Below are positions 8,985-16,606 of a stretch of DNA of 64,000 bases, one piece after another. Both the position numbers and the translations under genes were made by a program. The stretch covers positions 372,001 to 436,000 of the forward strand of contig JAKSIC010000001.1 of assembly GCA_024399015.1 (NCBI GenBank). The letters are read 5' to 3'. A model generated the notes under the pieces. The model saw nothing but the letters and a program-made list of their open reading frames with translations, had not been told where the DNA came from and made no database searches. The stretch's first letter is position 1; each line of letters begins with the position of its first letter. This stretch comes from Fibrobacter sp. (GTDB taxonomy: Bacteria > Fibrobacterota > Fibrobacteria > Fibrobacterales > Fibrobacteraceae).

Positions 8985-9623
8985 ATGGATTTACTTGAAT
9001 TTTTAAAAGACATGCCGGTCATCGGCATCCTCCGCGACATCCCGCGCGGTTCTGAAGAACTTTGTGCAAAGACTGCTGCCAGCTGCGGTCTCAAGGCTAT
9101 CGAAGTCACCATGAATACCGATAGCGCTGCAGAAATCATCACCGCTCTTAAAGACGCCTGCAAGCCCTATGGCATCACTGTCGGTGCAGGCACAGTCCGT
9201 CACGACAAAGATCTGGAAAAAGCATTGCTCGCTGGTGCTAGTTTCATTGTAACGCCCAACACCCGCAGCAACATCATCCGCACGGCAGCAGCAGAAAAAG
9301 TACCAATCATTCCTGGTGCACTGACCCCGACCGAAGTACAGAAGGCTTACGACTTGGGTGCTACTGCCGTGAAGATTTTCCCGGTGGATTGCGTAGGCGG
9401 CCCGAAATATATCAAGGCGCTCCGCGGCCCCTTCCGCGACATCCCGCTTCTTGCCTGTAGCGGCGTCAGCGCAGAAAATGCCGGCGACTACCTGAAGGCT
9501 GGAGCCAACCTCCTTGCCTTTGGCGGAAGCATCTTTAGTGCAAAGCTTATGGCCGAAGGCAACTGGGACGAAATCGGCAAGCGTCTCACCGCCCTGCTGG
9601 ACGCCGTCCGTAAAGCTATATAA
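8985..9623 (+). CDS. eda: 2-dehydro-3-deoxy-phosphogluconate aldolase family protein
   Basis: A 212-residue class I aldolase of the KDPG/KHG family, which splits 2-keto-3-deoxy-6-phosphogluconate into pyruvate and glyceraldehyde-3-phosphate. The Schiff-base lysine is K130 in TAVKIFPVD, and the helper glutamate is E40 in AIEVTMN. The family motif normally reads EVTLRT with a substrate-contacting arginine; here it is EVTMNTDS, so an asparagine (N44) replaces it, as in some KDPGal-type members. GAGTV and the phosphate-binding LLACSGVSAENA and FGGS segments are present. Length is typical. It stands alone between two terminators with no other Entner-Doudoroff genes nearby, so the physiological substrate (KDPG, KDPGal or hydroxyketoglutarate) is uncertain. 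Confidence 0.85.
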   Translation: MDLLEFLKDMPVIGILRDIPRGSEELCAKTAASCGLKAIEVTMNTDSAAEIITALKDACKPYGITVGAGTVRHDKDLEKALLAGASFIVTPNTRSNIIRTAAAEKVPIIPGALTPTEVQKAYDLGATAVKIFPVDCVGGPKYIKALRGPFRDIPLLACSGVSAENAGDYLKAGANLLAFGGSIFSAKLMAEGNWDEIGKRLTALLDAVRKAI

Positions 9624-9667
9624 AGACGTGAGGGTCTCCCCTTCCAAGTGAACTCCTGAAAAAAATT

Positions 9668-9694
9668 AAAGCAGGCCAAACGGTCTGCTTTTTT
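9668..9694 (+). terminator. Terminator of the aldolase gene
   Basis: Stem AAAGCAGGCC/GGTCTGCTTT (one G-U pair) with a four-base loop and a T run, 45 bases after the stop. Confidence 0.85.
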
Positions 9695-9757
9695 CAATAA
9701 AATCTAGGGGGAAGGGTTCAGCCCATCATCGCTTCATTACCTAACTCTATTGGGGTT

Positions 9758-9833
9758 GAGGGGAATGCCCCTCTATCGGAAATGTGCATCGCACATTTTC
9801 GTAGGGGTTCCAAGGGGGATCTTGTCCCCCTTG
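9758..9833. repeat. Array of three perfect hairpins in an intergenic region
   Basis: Three perfect inverted repeats stand in line: GAGGGG/CCCCTC (9758-9773), AAATGTGC/GCACATTT with a three-base loop (9780-9798) and CAAGGGGGA/TCCCCCTTG with a five-base loop (9811-9833). None is followed by a T run on either strand, so it is not a plain terminator. It looks like a REP-type palindromic unit next to the 3' end of the response regulator gene. Confidence 0.7.
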
Positions 9834-9837
9834 CATC

Positions 9838-10704
9838 TCATCGACCAGCTTTCATCTTCTTCTTGCACTCGTACATGGACACGTCTGCACTATGCATCAT
9901 GTCGTCCATTTCCTTGTAGTCTTCAGAAGAATGCGCTACACCGTAAGCGAAGGAAACCTTCTTGTCCACAATGGTGATTTCCGAGATTGCCTTCTGCATA
10001 CGATCCACACAAATGAATGCACCCTGCTTGTCAGTTTCCGGACAAATCACCATGAACTCATCACCGCCCATTCGGAACAGCAAATCAGATTCACGAAGGA
10101 TGCCCTTGGCTGCGCTAACCACAGAACGCAACAGCAAGTCTCCAGCCTGATGTCCGTAAACGTCATTGATCACCTTCAACCCATTCAAGTCAAAATAGAT
10201 CAAGGCAAACTGGGTTCCGTAACGCTTGCTGCGAGCAAACCATTCGCGCAAGGAATACACACCATGACGACGATTGAAACAACCAGTCATATCGTCGGTC
10301 AAGGAAATTTCGCGAAGGTAGCGCAAGGAACGAGAAAGGCGAATATGCACATTCACGCGAGCAAGCAAAATGTCGGAAAGAGCATTCTTGCTAACAAAGT
10401 CAGAGGCGCCAGAGCGGAAGCCCTTGGAAATACTGTCTGTATCTTCGCGGCTAGTCAGGAAAATCACCGGAAGATCATCCAACGCATAAGTCTGACGAAT
10501 GCGCAGGCAGACTTCATAACCATTCAGACTGGGCATATTGATATCCAAGATGACCAAGTCCACACGATTGTCTTTCAGGAATTCCAGAGCGTCTTCGCCG
10601 CAGTGGCATGCAGTTACATTGTAACCCACTTGAGTCAACAACTCGCGGGTCTTTTCAAGAACTTCTGCGCTATCATCAACAATAAGAATCTTTTCTTCTA
10701 CCAT
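9838..10704 (-). CDS. Response regulator with GGDEF diguanylate cyclase domain
   Basis: A 288-residue soluble REC-GGDEF protein, PleD/WspR-like. The receiver domain (1-120) has the acidic pair D10-D11, the phosphorylation site D54 in LVILDINMP and K106 in FVSKN (the usual proline after this lysine is absent). The cyclase domain (about 135-288) has SLTDDMTGCFNRR, an intact GGDEF active site at 213-217 and an RxxD inhibitory site (RESD, 204-207) five residues before it. It should make cyclic di-GMP from GTP when phosphorylated and be shut off by product. No histidine kinase is adjacent; the nearest are at the right end of the window. It lies 45 bases downstream of mqnA on the same strand and may be cotranscribed. 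Confidence 0.93.
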   Translation of the reverse strand: MVEEKILIVDDSAEVLEKTRELLTQVGYNVTACHCGEDALEFLKDNRVDLVILDINMPSLNGYEVCLRIRQTYALDDLPVIFLTSREDTDSISKGFRSGASDFVSKNALSDILLARVNVHIRLSRSLRYLREISLTDDMTGCFNRRHGVYSLREWFARSKRYGTQFALIYFDLNGLKVINDVYGHQAGDLLLRSVVSAAKGILRESDLLFRMGGDEFMVICPETDKQGAFICVDRMQKAISEITIVDKKVSFAYGVAHSSEDYKEMDDMMHSADVSMYECKKKMKAGR

Positions 10705-10749
10705 AACCTAACCTAAGCCTTTTTTAATTTGGCGAATCAATAATAGAAA

Positions 10750-11565
10750 TTAAAGAAACTCAAGCAAAGGGACTTCTTGCACAAGGCCCTTCTTTTGTGC
10801 GTATTCAAAGAATAGTTTCAATGATTCCTTTCGTTCATCAGTAAAACGATAGTCCAAGGCCGTGTAATAATCGTCAATTACGGAACGAGGCAATTTCACC
10901 GGATACTTTGCAAGCCACTTGTCCAAGGCCTGCTTGGGATTAGCCTTGAAGTTTTCGACACTTCGCTTGGTTGCTTCCATGTAGTTCACAAGAGTTTTTT
11001 CCAAACCTGGCTGCAATGCAGACTTGGAAATAATCCAGGCACCAAAAACAAAAGGCAACCTTTGCCAGTCCAGCCACAAGGAACCCAAGTCGTAATTGAA
11101 ATTGAAACGGCGGCGTTCATTTTCTTCAAGAGCCTGATCCCCAATCAAAAGACAAGCATCATCGGAATCTTGATAGGCACCATTCAAATATTCCGGGCGA
11201 AGACCGTAGCGTTCTTCCAAAAGAATTCGCAACAACGTTACCGAAGTCATGCTTTGTGCTGTCATACGAATTTTGCAACCATCCAGTTCCTCAATAGGAC
11301 GTTTTGCAAACAACTTAACAGAACGGACTTCAAAAGAGCAGGACGTACAAATTTCAGGAGACAGGACAAAAGCACCGGGCTTTTGAGCAAAGGTAATGGA
11401 CGATGCTGGAGACAAATGAATAGAACCTTCCTTTAGTCCCGCGCAGTGTACACTGGGAGGACCATCCAGAAACTCCACATCCGGATATTCCGATTCACGA
11501 CCTAAAAAGTCATGAAAAAACGGCGCACAGACCAAAAAAGGGATTCGACCAACTCGTAAAGTCAT
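10750..11565 (-). CDS. mqnA: Chorismate dehydratase-like protein, MqnA family
   Basis: A 271-residue cytoplasmic protein with the MqnA/MqnD periplasmic-binding-like fold. Recognisable segments are MTLRVGRIPFLVCAPFF at the start, LSPASSITFAQ, CLLIGDQALEE and YDLGSLWLDWQRLPFVFGAW. MqnA dehydrates chorismate to 3-enolpyruvoyl-benzoate, the first step of the futalosine route to menaquinone. Menaquinone fits a fumarate-reducing, succinate-forming anaerobe. Other mqn genes are not in the window. The sequence is somewhat diverged from textbook MqnA (RIPFLVCAPFF instead of RIPYLNxxPLF), so a related but different ligand cannot be excluded. It is divergent from the small gene at 11649. Confidence 0.75.
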   Translation of the reverse strand: MTLRVGRIPFLVCAPFFHDFLGRESEYPDVEFLDGPPSVHCAGLKEGSIHLSPASSITFAQKPGAFVLSPEICTSCSFEVRSVKLFAKRPIEELDGCKIRMTAQSMTSVTLLRILLEERYGLRPEYLNGAYQDSDDACLLIGDQALEENERRRFNFNYDLGSLWLDWQRLPFVFGAWIISKSALQPGLEKTLVNYMEATKRSVENFKANPKQALDKWLAKYPVKLPRSVIDDYYTALDYRFTDERKESLKLFFEYAQKKGLVQEVPLLEFL

Positions 11566-11648
11566 GTAAAAAAGTTAACTTTTATCCCACGCCAATTTGT
11601 GGCTTCAAGATAATTAACTGATGAATAACTGATAATGGCTAAGGAATA

Positions 11649-11939
11649 ATGGCTGTATTTCACGTGAAAAAGACTTCGCTGGGCGACGATCAGACAAGCC
11701 TGGTGTTCAAAGGCAAGATTATTGAAGGTCCCATCAGCAAGGGCATGACTATCGAAATTCCTGTGACTCAAGAAGCTGTCGTCAAAATGAAGATTTACGA
11801 CGTTGTCCAGTTCGATAAGCAGAAAGACGAAGACAAGAAGGTCGGCTTGGTGGTCGACTTCTACAATCTTCCGGACGATATGGAAGTCATTATGGACTTG
11901 AACATCGCCGACGAAGACCTGAACATCGTCAACGAATAA
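11649..11939 (+). CDS. Small conserved protein, possible translation-factor-like beta-barrel
   Basis: A 96-residue soluble acidic protein, start MAVFHVKKTSLGDDQTS, with no signal peptide or cysteine. The order of short strands with FKGKIIEGPISKGMTIEIP in the first half and KKVGLVVDFYNLP in the second recalls domain 2 of EF-Tu-like translation factors, a six-stranded barrel; this resemblance is by eye and weak. I do not recognise a named family. The codon pattern (third-position bias, charged K/E/D blocks) is that of a real gene, and a hairpin follows at 11953. The GH5 gene begins 53 bases later, so the two may share an mRNA. Confidence 0.6.
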   Translation: MAVFHVKKTSLGDDQTSLVFKGKIIEGPISKGMTIEIPVTQEAVVKMKIYDVVQFDKQKDEDKKVGLVVDFYNLPDDMEVIMDLNIADEDLNIVNE

Positions 11940-11952
11940 CTTTCAAACAAAA

Positions 11953-11974
11953 ATGCGATCAATTCCGATCGCAT
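11953..11974 (+). other. Perfect hairpin between small gene and GH5 gene
   Basis: ATGCGATC and GATCGCAT are separated by AATTCC. No T run follows, so it is more likely an mRNA stabiliser or processing stem, or a protein site, than a terminator. It ends 18 bases before the GH5 start, close to its AGGATGA ribosome binding site. Confidence 0.5.
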
Positions 11975-11992
11975 AAGTATGAGGATGACACA

Positions 11993-13066
11993 ATGAAAAA
12001 AGAAAGGCTGCGTGGAGTGAATTTGGGTGGCTGGTTCAGTCAGGTCGACTGCATTCAGGAAAAAGATCCTGTAGGTTTTCCGGGTCTTGTCCCTCACATT
12101 AAGTCGTTCCTCGACGTAAGCGATTTCAAGCGCATCCGCGAGGCGGGGTTCAACCACGTTCGCCTGCCGGTGGACTACTTTAACGTCTTCGATGGCGCCG
12201 AACTGAAGCCCAACGAAGAAGTTTTCGGTCTTCTAGACAAGGCCCTGAAGGAAATTCAGGCAGCCGACCTGGATGTCATTCTGGACCTCCATAAGTGCCC
12301 GGGCCACGACTTCCACCTGGGATGTTCCGAGGAACAGGCTTTCTTCACCAGCGCCGAAGCACGCAAGGACACCAACAAGGTCTGGGCCTACATGGCCGAA
12401 CGCTATAGCGGTGAATCCCGTGTGATGATGGAACTGTTGAACGAACCCTCCTGCAGCGACTCCAAGATTTGGGACAAAGTAAAGGACGAAATTTTCTGGA
12501 CTATCCGTAAGCACGCTCCCAAGAACACCATCGTGGTGGACAGCAACAAGTGGAATAGCGCTCGCGAATTCGAGTTCCTCACTCCGCTGGACGACGACAA
12601 CACCATCTACAGTTTCCATACCTACACTCCGGTGACATTCACTCACCAGGGCGCCGCATGGATCAACGACCCGTTCTTCAAGATCACCCGCCCCTGGCCC
12701 GGTGACTACGCCGCACCTCAGGAAGGCGCTACCACACGTCTCGACGTTGAATTCGGCAAGTGGGACAAGGCCCGTCTCCAGGCAAGCATCCAGAACGCTC
12801 TGGATTTCCGCGCCAAGTACGACCTGCCCGTTGCATGTAACGAATTCGGCGTGTACGTTCAGGTGCCCCGTCAGTACCAGATGGCCTGGATGCGCGACTT
12901 CATGGATATTCTCCGTGAAGCTGACGTAGGCTACAGCTACTGGAACTACAAGAACCTGGACTTCGGTCTGGTTTCCAAGGGCGAATCCCTGCACAACAGC
13001 CTTGCACAGTACAACAACGCTGACCGCCTGGACAGCGAGCTGATGGATCTGCTGGCCAAAGGCTAA
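11993..13066 (+). CDS. Cytoplasmic glycoside hydrolase family 5 protein
   Basis: A 357-residue GH5 (clan A) enzyme. It starts at the ATG after AGGATGACACA and goes straight into the barrel: RLRGVNLGGWF is strand 1, FNHVRLPVDY follows, MMELLNEPS carries the acid/base glutamate at the end of strand 4, YSFHTYTP and VACNEFGVY carry the conserved histidine and the nucleophile glutamate, and YSYWNYKNLDFG the stacking tryptophan. There is no signal peptide, so it should act inside the cell on imported cellodextrins or other short beta-glucosides, in contrast to the secreted GH9. The LNEP and NEFG signatures resemble the exo-beta-1,3-glucanase-like GH5 branch; substrate is not certain. Confidence 0.9.
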   Translation: MKKERLRGVNLGGWFSQVDCIQEKDPVGFPGLVPHIKSFLDVSDFKRIREAGFNHVRLPVDYFNVFDGAELKPNEEVFGLLDKALKEIQAADLDVILDLHKCPGHDFHLGCSEEQAFFTSAEARKDTNKVWAYMAERYSGESRVMMELLNEPSCSDSKIWDKVKDEIFWTIRKHAPKNTIVVDSNKWNSAREFEFLTPLDDDNTIYSFHTYTPVTFTHQGAAWINDPFFKITRPWPGDYAAPQEGATTRLDVEFGKWDKARLQASIQNALDFRAKYDLPVACNEFGVYVQVPRQYQMAWMRDFMDILREADVGYSYWNYKNLDFGLVSKGESLHNSLAQYNNADRLDSELMDLLAKG

Positions 13067-13078
13067 TGTTTAAAAATG

Positions 13079-13109
13079 AAGGCTCGCATTTGCGGGCCTT
13101 TATTTTTTG
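13079..13109 (+). terminator. Terminator of the GH5 gene
   Basis: Stem AAGGCTCGCA/TGCGGGCCTT with a two-base centre followed by TATTTTTTG. Confidence 0.85.
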
Positions 13110-13149
13110 AATTTCAAATTCATCAACCACTTCATCATAGGACTTCAAA

Positions 13150-13956
13150 ATGGAAAAATTCGAAGCCGTAAAAAATTTTGTCATCGAGAACAACTTGATC
13201 TACAAGGTTATCGCTATCGCGGTAGTTTTGGTTGTATTCAAAATCGCCAAGATGATCATCCACAGAATGCTGAACCACGCCGAGTCAAAGGGCTTGGATT
13301 CCTCAGCAAGGCCTCTTGTTGAATCTCTCGCACGCTATGCGGTCGCAATCGTCGCCCTGCTGATCATCTTGAACATCCTTGGCGTAAATACTGCAAGCCT
13401 CGTTGCAATGGTCGGCGCCGCCAGCTTGGCCGTCGGTATCGCATTGAAGGACATGCTGACCAACATCGCCTCTGGTTTGCTGCTTCTCTTCTTGCGCCCC
13501 TTCAAGGCTGGTGACTACATTGAATGCGGAAGCATCAAGGGCAAGATCACCGGCATCGGCCTCTTCAACACAATCTTCGAAACCCTGGACGGTCTCTACG
13601 TTTCCGCTCCTAACGGAAGCCTCTGGGGAGCACCCATTACCAACTTCAGCAGAAACGAAAAGCGCCGTATCGACCTGGTCGTTGGCATCGGCTACGATTC
13701 CAATACCGACAAGGCCATGGAAATCATTCGCAACCTCATCGCAAGCGAACCCAAGTTCCTCAAGGAAGGCTCCGACGTATTTGTTTCTGAACTGGCAGAC
13801 AGCTCCGTCAACATCAACATGCGCGTGTGGGTGAACAACGCCGATTTCTTCCCTCTCAAGGCTAAGTACACTGCTCTTATCAAGGAAGAATTCGACAAGG
13901 CCGGCATCGAAATTCCGTTCCCCCAGCGTGTAGTTCACATGGTAAGCTCCAAGTAG
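13150..13956 (+). CDS. Small-conductance mechanosensitive channel, MscS family
   Basis: A 268-residue inner-membrane channel of minimal MscS size. Two hydrophobic helices (about 18-36 and 58-80) are followed by the pore helix TM3 with the glycine/alanine pattern VAMVGAASLAVGIALKDMLTNIASGLLLLFLRPF, then the beta-domain start FKAGDYIE, the YVSAPNGSLWGAPITNFSRNEKRRIDL segment and the cytoplasmic alpha/beta vestibule. Such channels open under membrane tension and release solutes after osmotic downshock. It has its own terminator on each side, so it is probably monocistronic. Confidence 0.95.
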   Translation: MEKFEAVKNFVIENNLIYKVIAIAVVLVVFKIAKMIIHRMLNHAESKGLDSSARPLVESLARYAVAIVALLIILNILGVNTASLVAMVGAASLAVGIALKDMLTNIASGLLLLFLRPFKAGDYIECGSIKGKITGIGLFNTIFETLDGLYVSAPNGSLWGAPITNFSRNEKRRIDLVVGIGYDSNTDKAMEIIRNLIASEPKFLKEGSDVFVSELADSSVNINMRVWVNNADFFPLKAKYTALIKEEFDKAGIEIPFPQRVVHMVSSK

Positions 13957-13977
13957 TTTTTACAGATAAAAAAAATC

Positions 13978-14011
13978 AAAAAGGTCGCGCGTTGGTGCGG
14001 CCTTTTTCTTT
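13978..14011 (+). terminator. Terminator of the MscS gene
   Basis: AAAAAGGTCGC pairs with GTGCGGCCTTTTT around a short loop and is followed by CTTTTT; it can also serve the convergent minus-strand gene that ends at 14058. Confidence 0.75.
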
Positions 14012-14057
14012 TTAATTGAAATGCAAACTTGCGACGTAAATTCTGCAGCGCGTAGTC

Positions 14058-14522
14058 TTAAATCTCTACAAGTACACCGACCTGCAAAAAGACGTAGCCC
14101 TTGCCGAAGTTATCTAGGAACTGGTAACCTGCAGTAGCCAGCAACGAGGAATTGTCACCGCACTTGATATCGGCACCACCTGCGGCACGCCAGAACATCT
14201 GGTGATGTTTCCCAATGAGGTAGCCCCAGTCCGCAAGCATCACTGGCATCACATGAGTTCCCACCGGCAGGCGCATCCAGAAACTTGCAGAAACAGGAAC
14301 AAGACTTTCGTTATTGATTTCCTGGTAACCGCTTCCCACACCCACAAAGAACATCTGGTCGATGGGATACCACCAGTGTCCAAAAACGTTCAAGTTGAAC
14401 TTAGTAATTTCACTAACATGATTTACCACCCCGCCTTGTAAATCCATGGTGAAGGGGCGGGCGCAAGCAGCGGACGCTCCAACAAAACAAAAGATCAGCA
14501 AAGCCTTGAGGAGGTTTCTCAT
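14058..14522 (-). CDS. Exported hypothetical protein, probable small outer-membrane barrel
   Basis: A 154-residue protein with a signal peptide (MRNLLKALLIFCFVGASAACA). I start it at 14522, after a GGTGGTG site, not at the longer 14579 frame that overlaps the glycosyltransferase. The mature part is rich in glycine and aromatic residues in alternating strands (FGHWWYPIDQMFFVGVGSGYQ, SFWMRLPVG, LLATAGYQFL) and ends in ...VFLQVGVLVEI, a pattern of small beta-barrel outer-membrane proteins. I recognise no named family. It is the last gene of a tight run behind the family 2 glycosyltransferase (16-base gap). Confidence 0.7.
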   Translation of the reverse strand: MRNLLKALLIFCFVGASAACARPFTMDLQGGVVNHVSEITKFNLNVFGHWWYPIDQMFFVGVGSGYQEINNESLVPVSASFWMRLPVGTHVMPVMLADWGYLIGKHHQMFWRAAGGADIKCGDNSSLLATAGYQFLDNFGKGYVFLQVGVLVEI

Positions 14523-14538
14523 ATCACCACCGTGAACC

Positions 14539-15696
14539 TTATGCATCGTCATCACTACGAGCTTCACGGGCCCAGCCACCGCTCTTTTCGCGGGTGAAGG
14601 CCAGGAAGAATCCCTTGAGCATAGCGAAATTCATAGACAAGAAATAATATCCACTAGGCACAATCTTGAACAAGGCTACCAGAAGAGCCAAGGTGAATGC
14701 ACCAAAAGAAAGCTGGTAAATCAGGCCTCTGGTCAAGAGCAAGGCATTTGCAACATAGAGCAAAATCAAGATATGCGGTGAGAACCAGCGAAGGATCTTG
14801 TGGGAAAAAAACAAGTAGGCGGTCAGGGGGCGGAACGGATTCAATAGCGGCAAGTATGAATGCAAGAAATTAAAGTTTGCACGGCCGATACGCACCTTGC
14901 GACGGAATTCACCGCTGGATTCCTTGGATGTCTGTTCTGTACCAATGGCGCTGGAAACGAACGTGCAGAAATAACCTTTCTGCAGAACCTTCGTTGCAAT
15001 GAAGAAGTCGTCCATGACGCTCTTCTTTACCGGAAGTTCCGTATAGAGTTCTCGACGAATTGCGTACAAGGCGCCATTACCGCCAATAAGCCTATCTAGA
15101 ATTCCCTCGAACTTCTTGATTTCGGATTCCAAATCCCAGTAGGAACTTTCACCACGTCCAAGAACGCTGCCGCTCTTATCGGACAAAATCAAATGACCAC
15201 AGGCACAACCAATCTTCTTGTCCTGAAAAGGCTGCACCAACTTGCGGACCACATTGGGGAAGAACATGGTATTCGCATCGCAAAGCACCAGGATATCATT
15301 TTTCGCGATACCGTTCAATCGATTCAGCATGGCGGCCTTACCTGCATTCTTGGGAGCCTTCACCAAGGTGATTCCCTGGTCTGCATAACGGGCCACGATT
15401 TCAGCAGTACGGTCGGCAGAGCCATCATCACCAATCAACACCTCAAGTTTATCCTTGGGATAGTCAATTTCCAGAATATTCTGAATCTTGCGTTCAATGA
15501 CAGCTTCTTCGTTGTACGCAGAAATCAGGATGGACACGGTCGGAAGTTCGCCATTGGAGTCAGCGACCTTTTTCTTGCGCTTGAAAATTTCACTGACAAA
15601 CGGAAGCGTCACCGGGAACAGCAAATAGCAATGCAACGTCAAAACGAGCATCACCCAGAAAACAATCTGAACTACAAAAAGGAATTCTTCACTCAT
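14539..15696 (-). CDS. Membrane glycosyltransferase, family 2
   Basis: A 385-residue inner-membrane GT2 enzyme. An N-terminal helix (about 4-30) precedes the catalytic domain with SILISAYNEE, VLIGDDGSADRT, ILVLCDANTMF (metal-binding DxN), IGGNGALYAIRR and the acceptor-site MDDFF region near the end, then KVRIGRANFNFL in place of the QxxRW box. Two or three helices close the protein (ILILLYVANALLLTRG, FTLALLVALFKIVPSGYYFL). It should add sugars to a lipid or polymer at the membrane, for instance in capsule or LPS synthesis. The ATG at 15694-15696 overlaps the stop of the thioredoxin-like gene (ATGA), which decides the start over the one at 15708. Acceptor and sugar are unknown. Confidence 0.88.
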   Translation of the reverse strand: MSEEFLFVVQIVFWVMLVLTLHCYLLFPVTLPFVSEIFKRKKKVADSNGELPTVSILISAYNEEAVIERKIQNILEIDYPKDKLEVLIGDDGSADRTAEIVARYADQGITLVKAPKNAGKAAMLNRLNGIAKNDILVLCDANTMFFPNVVRKLVQPFQDKKIGCACGHLILSDKSGSVLGRGESSYWDLESEIKKFEGILDRLIGGNGALYAIRRELYTELPVKKSVMDDFFIATKVLQKGYFCTFVSSAIGTEQTSKESSGEFRRKVRIGRANFNFLHSYLPLLNPFRPLTAYLFFSHKILRWFSPHILILLYVANALLLTRGLIYQLSFGAFTLALLVALFKIVPSGYYFLSMNFAMLKGFFLAFTREKSGGWAREARSDDDA

Positions 15697-16193
15697 CGCG
15701 CAATCCACTCCTTCTCTTTTTCTAGAAATTCATAAAGTAAATATTGCATTTCCTGCGGGGTCATGGACTGAGTCACAGTCAAAATAGACATTCCCTTAGG
15801 CGCCAGCAACTCAAATGCAGGCAAGGCTTCCAATTCCCACACATCAAAATAACAGCGCTGGACCGTATTTTTCTTGCCATCGCATACAATGGAGTCTTGG
15901 GATTCGGCATCAAGCTTTACCGGATAAAAACGGTTGTTCAAAAGAGAAGCCACCGTCGGGTCGGTATAGACGCTTTGATCCATCACACGGCAAGGTACAC
16001 ACCAATCCGCATACATATCCACAAAAATGAGCTTAGGTCCTTCCTTGGCCTTTGCCAGGGCGTCCTCATACTTCATCCAATGAACCATGTGTTGAGGCAT
16101 GGTTTTTCTTTTCTTTGCCATTTCCCCGATATTTTCAACAGCAAACAACTGTACAACAAGCAAAAGGCACAAGGCGACAACACTCTTTCGCAT
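15693..16193 (-). CDS. Exported thioredoxin-fold protein with CxxC motif
   Basis: A 166-residue periplasmic protein with a signal peptide (MRKSVVALCLLLVVQLFA) and a thioredoxin fold of the DsbD-gamma/thioredoxin_7 type: KLIFVDMYADWCVPCRVMDQSVY holds the redox pair WCVPC at about residues 64-68, followed by a typical VKLDAES strand and the cis-proline loop ALPAFELLAP. Two extra cysteines (IVCDG, QRCYF) may form a second disulfide. It probably reduces or relays electrons to periplasmic disulfides. It shares its first base with the stop of the upstream lipoprotein and its end with the glycosyltransferase start, so all three are cotranslated. Confidence 0.85.
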   Translation of the reverse strand: MRKSVVALCLLLVVQLFAVENIGEMAKKRKTMPQHMVHWMKYEDALAKAKEGPKLIFVDMYADWCVPCRVMDQSVYTDPTVASLLNNRFYPVKLDAESQDSIVCDGKKNTVQRCYFDVWELEALPAFELLAPKGMSILTVTQSMTPQEMQYLLYEFLEKEKEWIAR

Positions 16194-16546
16194 TAGTCAT
16201 CTCCCCTGCCGGTATTTGCCGCATGCGGTACGCTAGGCGCAACAGTTTTTTTCGCGTTGTTGAGTTCAGCAATCAACGAATCAATGCGAACTGTTACGGC
16301 CTTCTGAAACGGGACCCACATTTTTTCATCTTCCAAAATTTCATCTGTCTTGGAGATAAACTTTTCAATGGTGTACCCATGTTCTTTCAGAACCTTCTGA
16401 TGAGACATTCGGGCAATAGGTGATGTAGCACCATACGTCGCATCAATAACACGAAGTTCGACAAACGTATCTACGTAATTTTGATCTACGGACACTTCTC
16501 CAGAACAGCCGATCATTACAGCTACAACGAAAGAAAGGGCAAACAT
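16193..16546 (-). CDS. Small hypothetical lipoprotein
   Basis: A 117-residue protein. I start it at 16546, because AGGGGAGGG lies just upstream and the result is a compact lipoprotein signal MFALSFVVAVMIGCSGE with the lipid cysteine at residue 14. The mature part is helical and charged (MSHQKVLKEHGYTIEKFISK, MWVPFQKAVTVRIDSLIAEL) and ends in a flexible tail. It resembles small DUF4296-like lipoproteins of Bacteroidota in layout (short helical bundle after the lipid cysteine), but the match is not firm. It lies between ftsY and the thioredoxin gene, with which it overlaps by one base. Confidence 0.65.
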   Translation of the reverse strand: MFALSFVVAVMIGCSGEVSVDQNYVDTFVELRVIDATYGATSPIARMSHQKVLKEHGYTIEKFISKTDEILEDEKMWVPFQKAVTVRIDSLIAELNNAKKTVAPSVPHAANTGRGDD

Positions 16547-16606
16547 TTGCCCTCCCCTTATTTTTCTTGCAATGTTCGGCAATGCACTCATCGCACGCTT
16601 TCCAAA

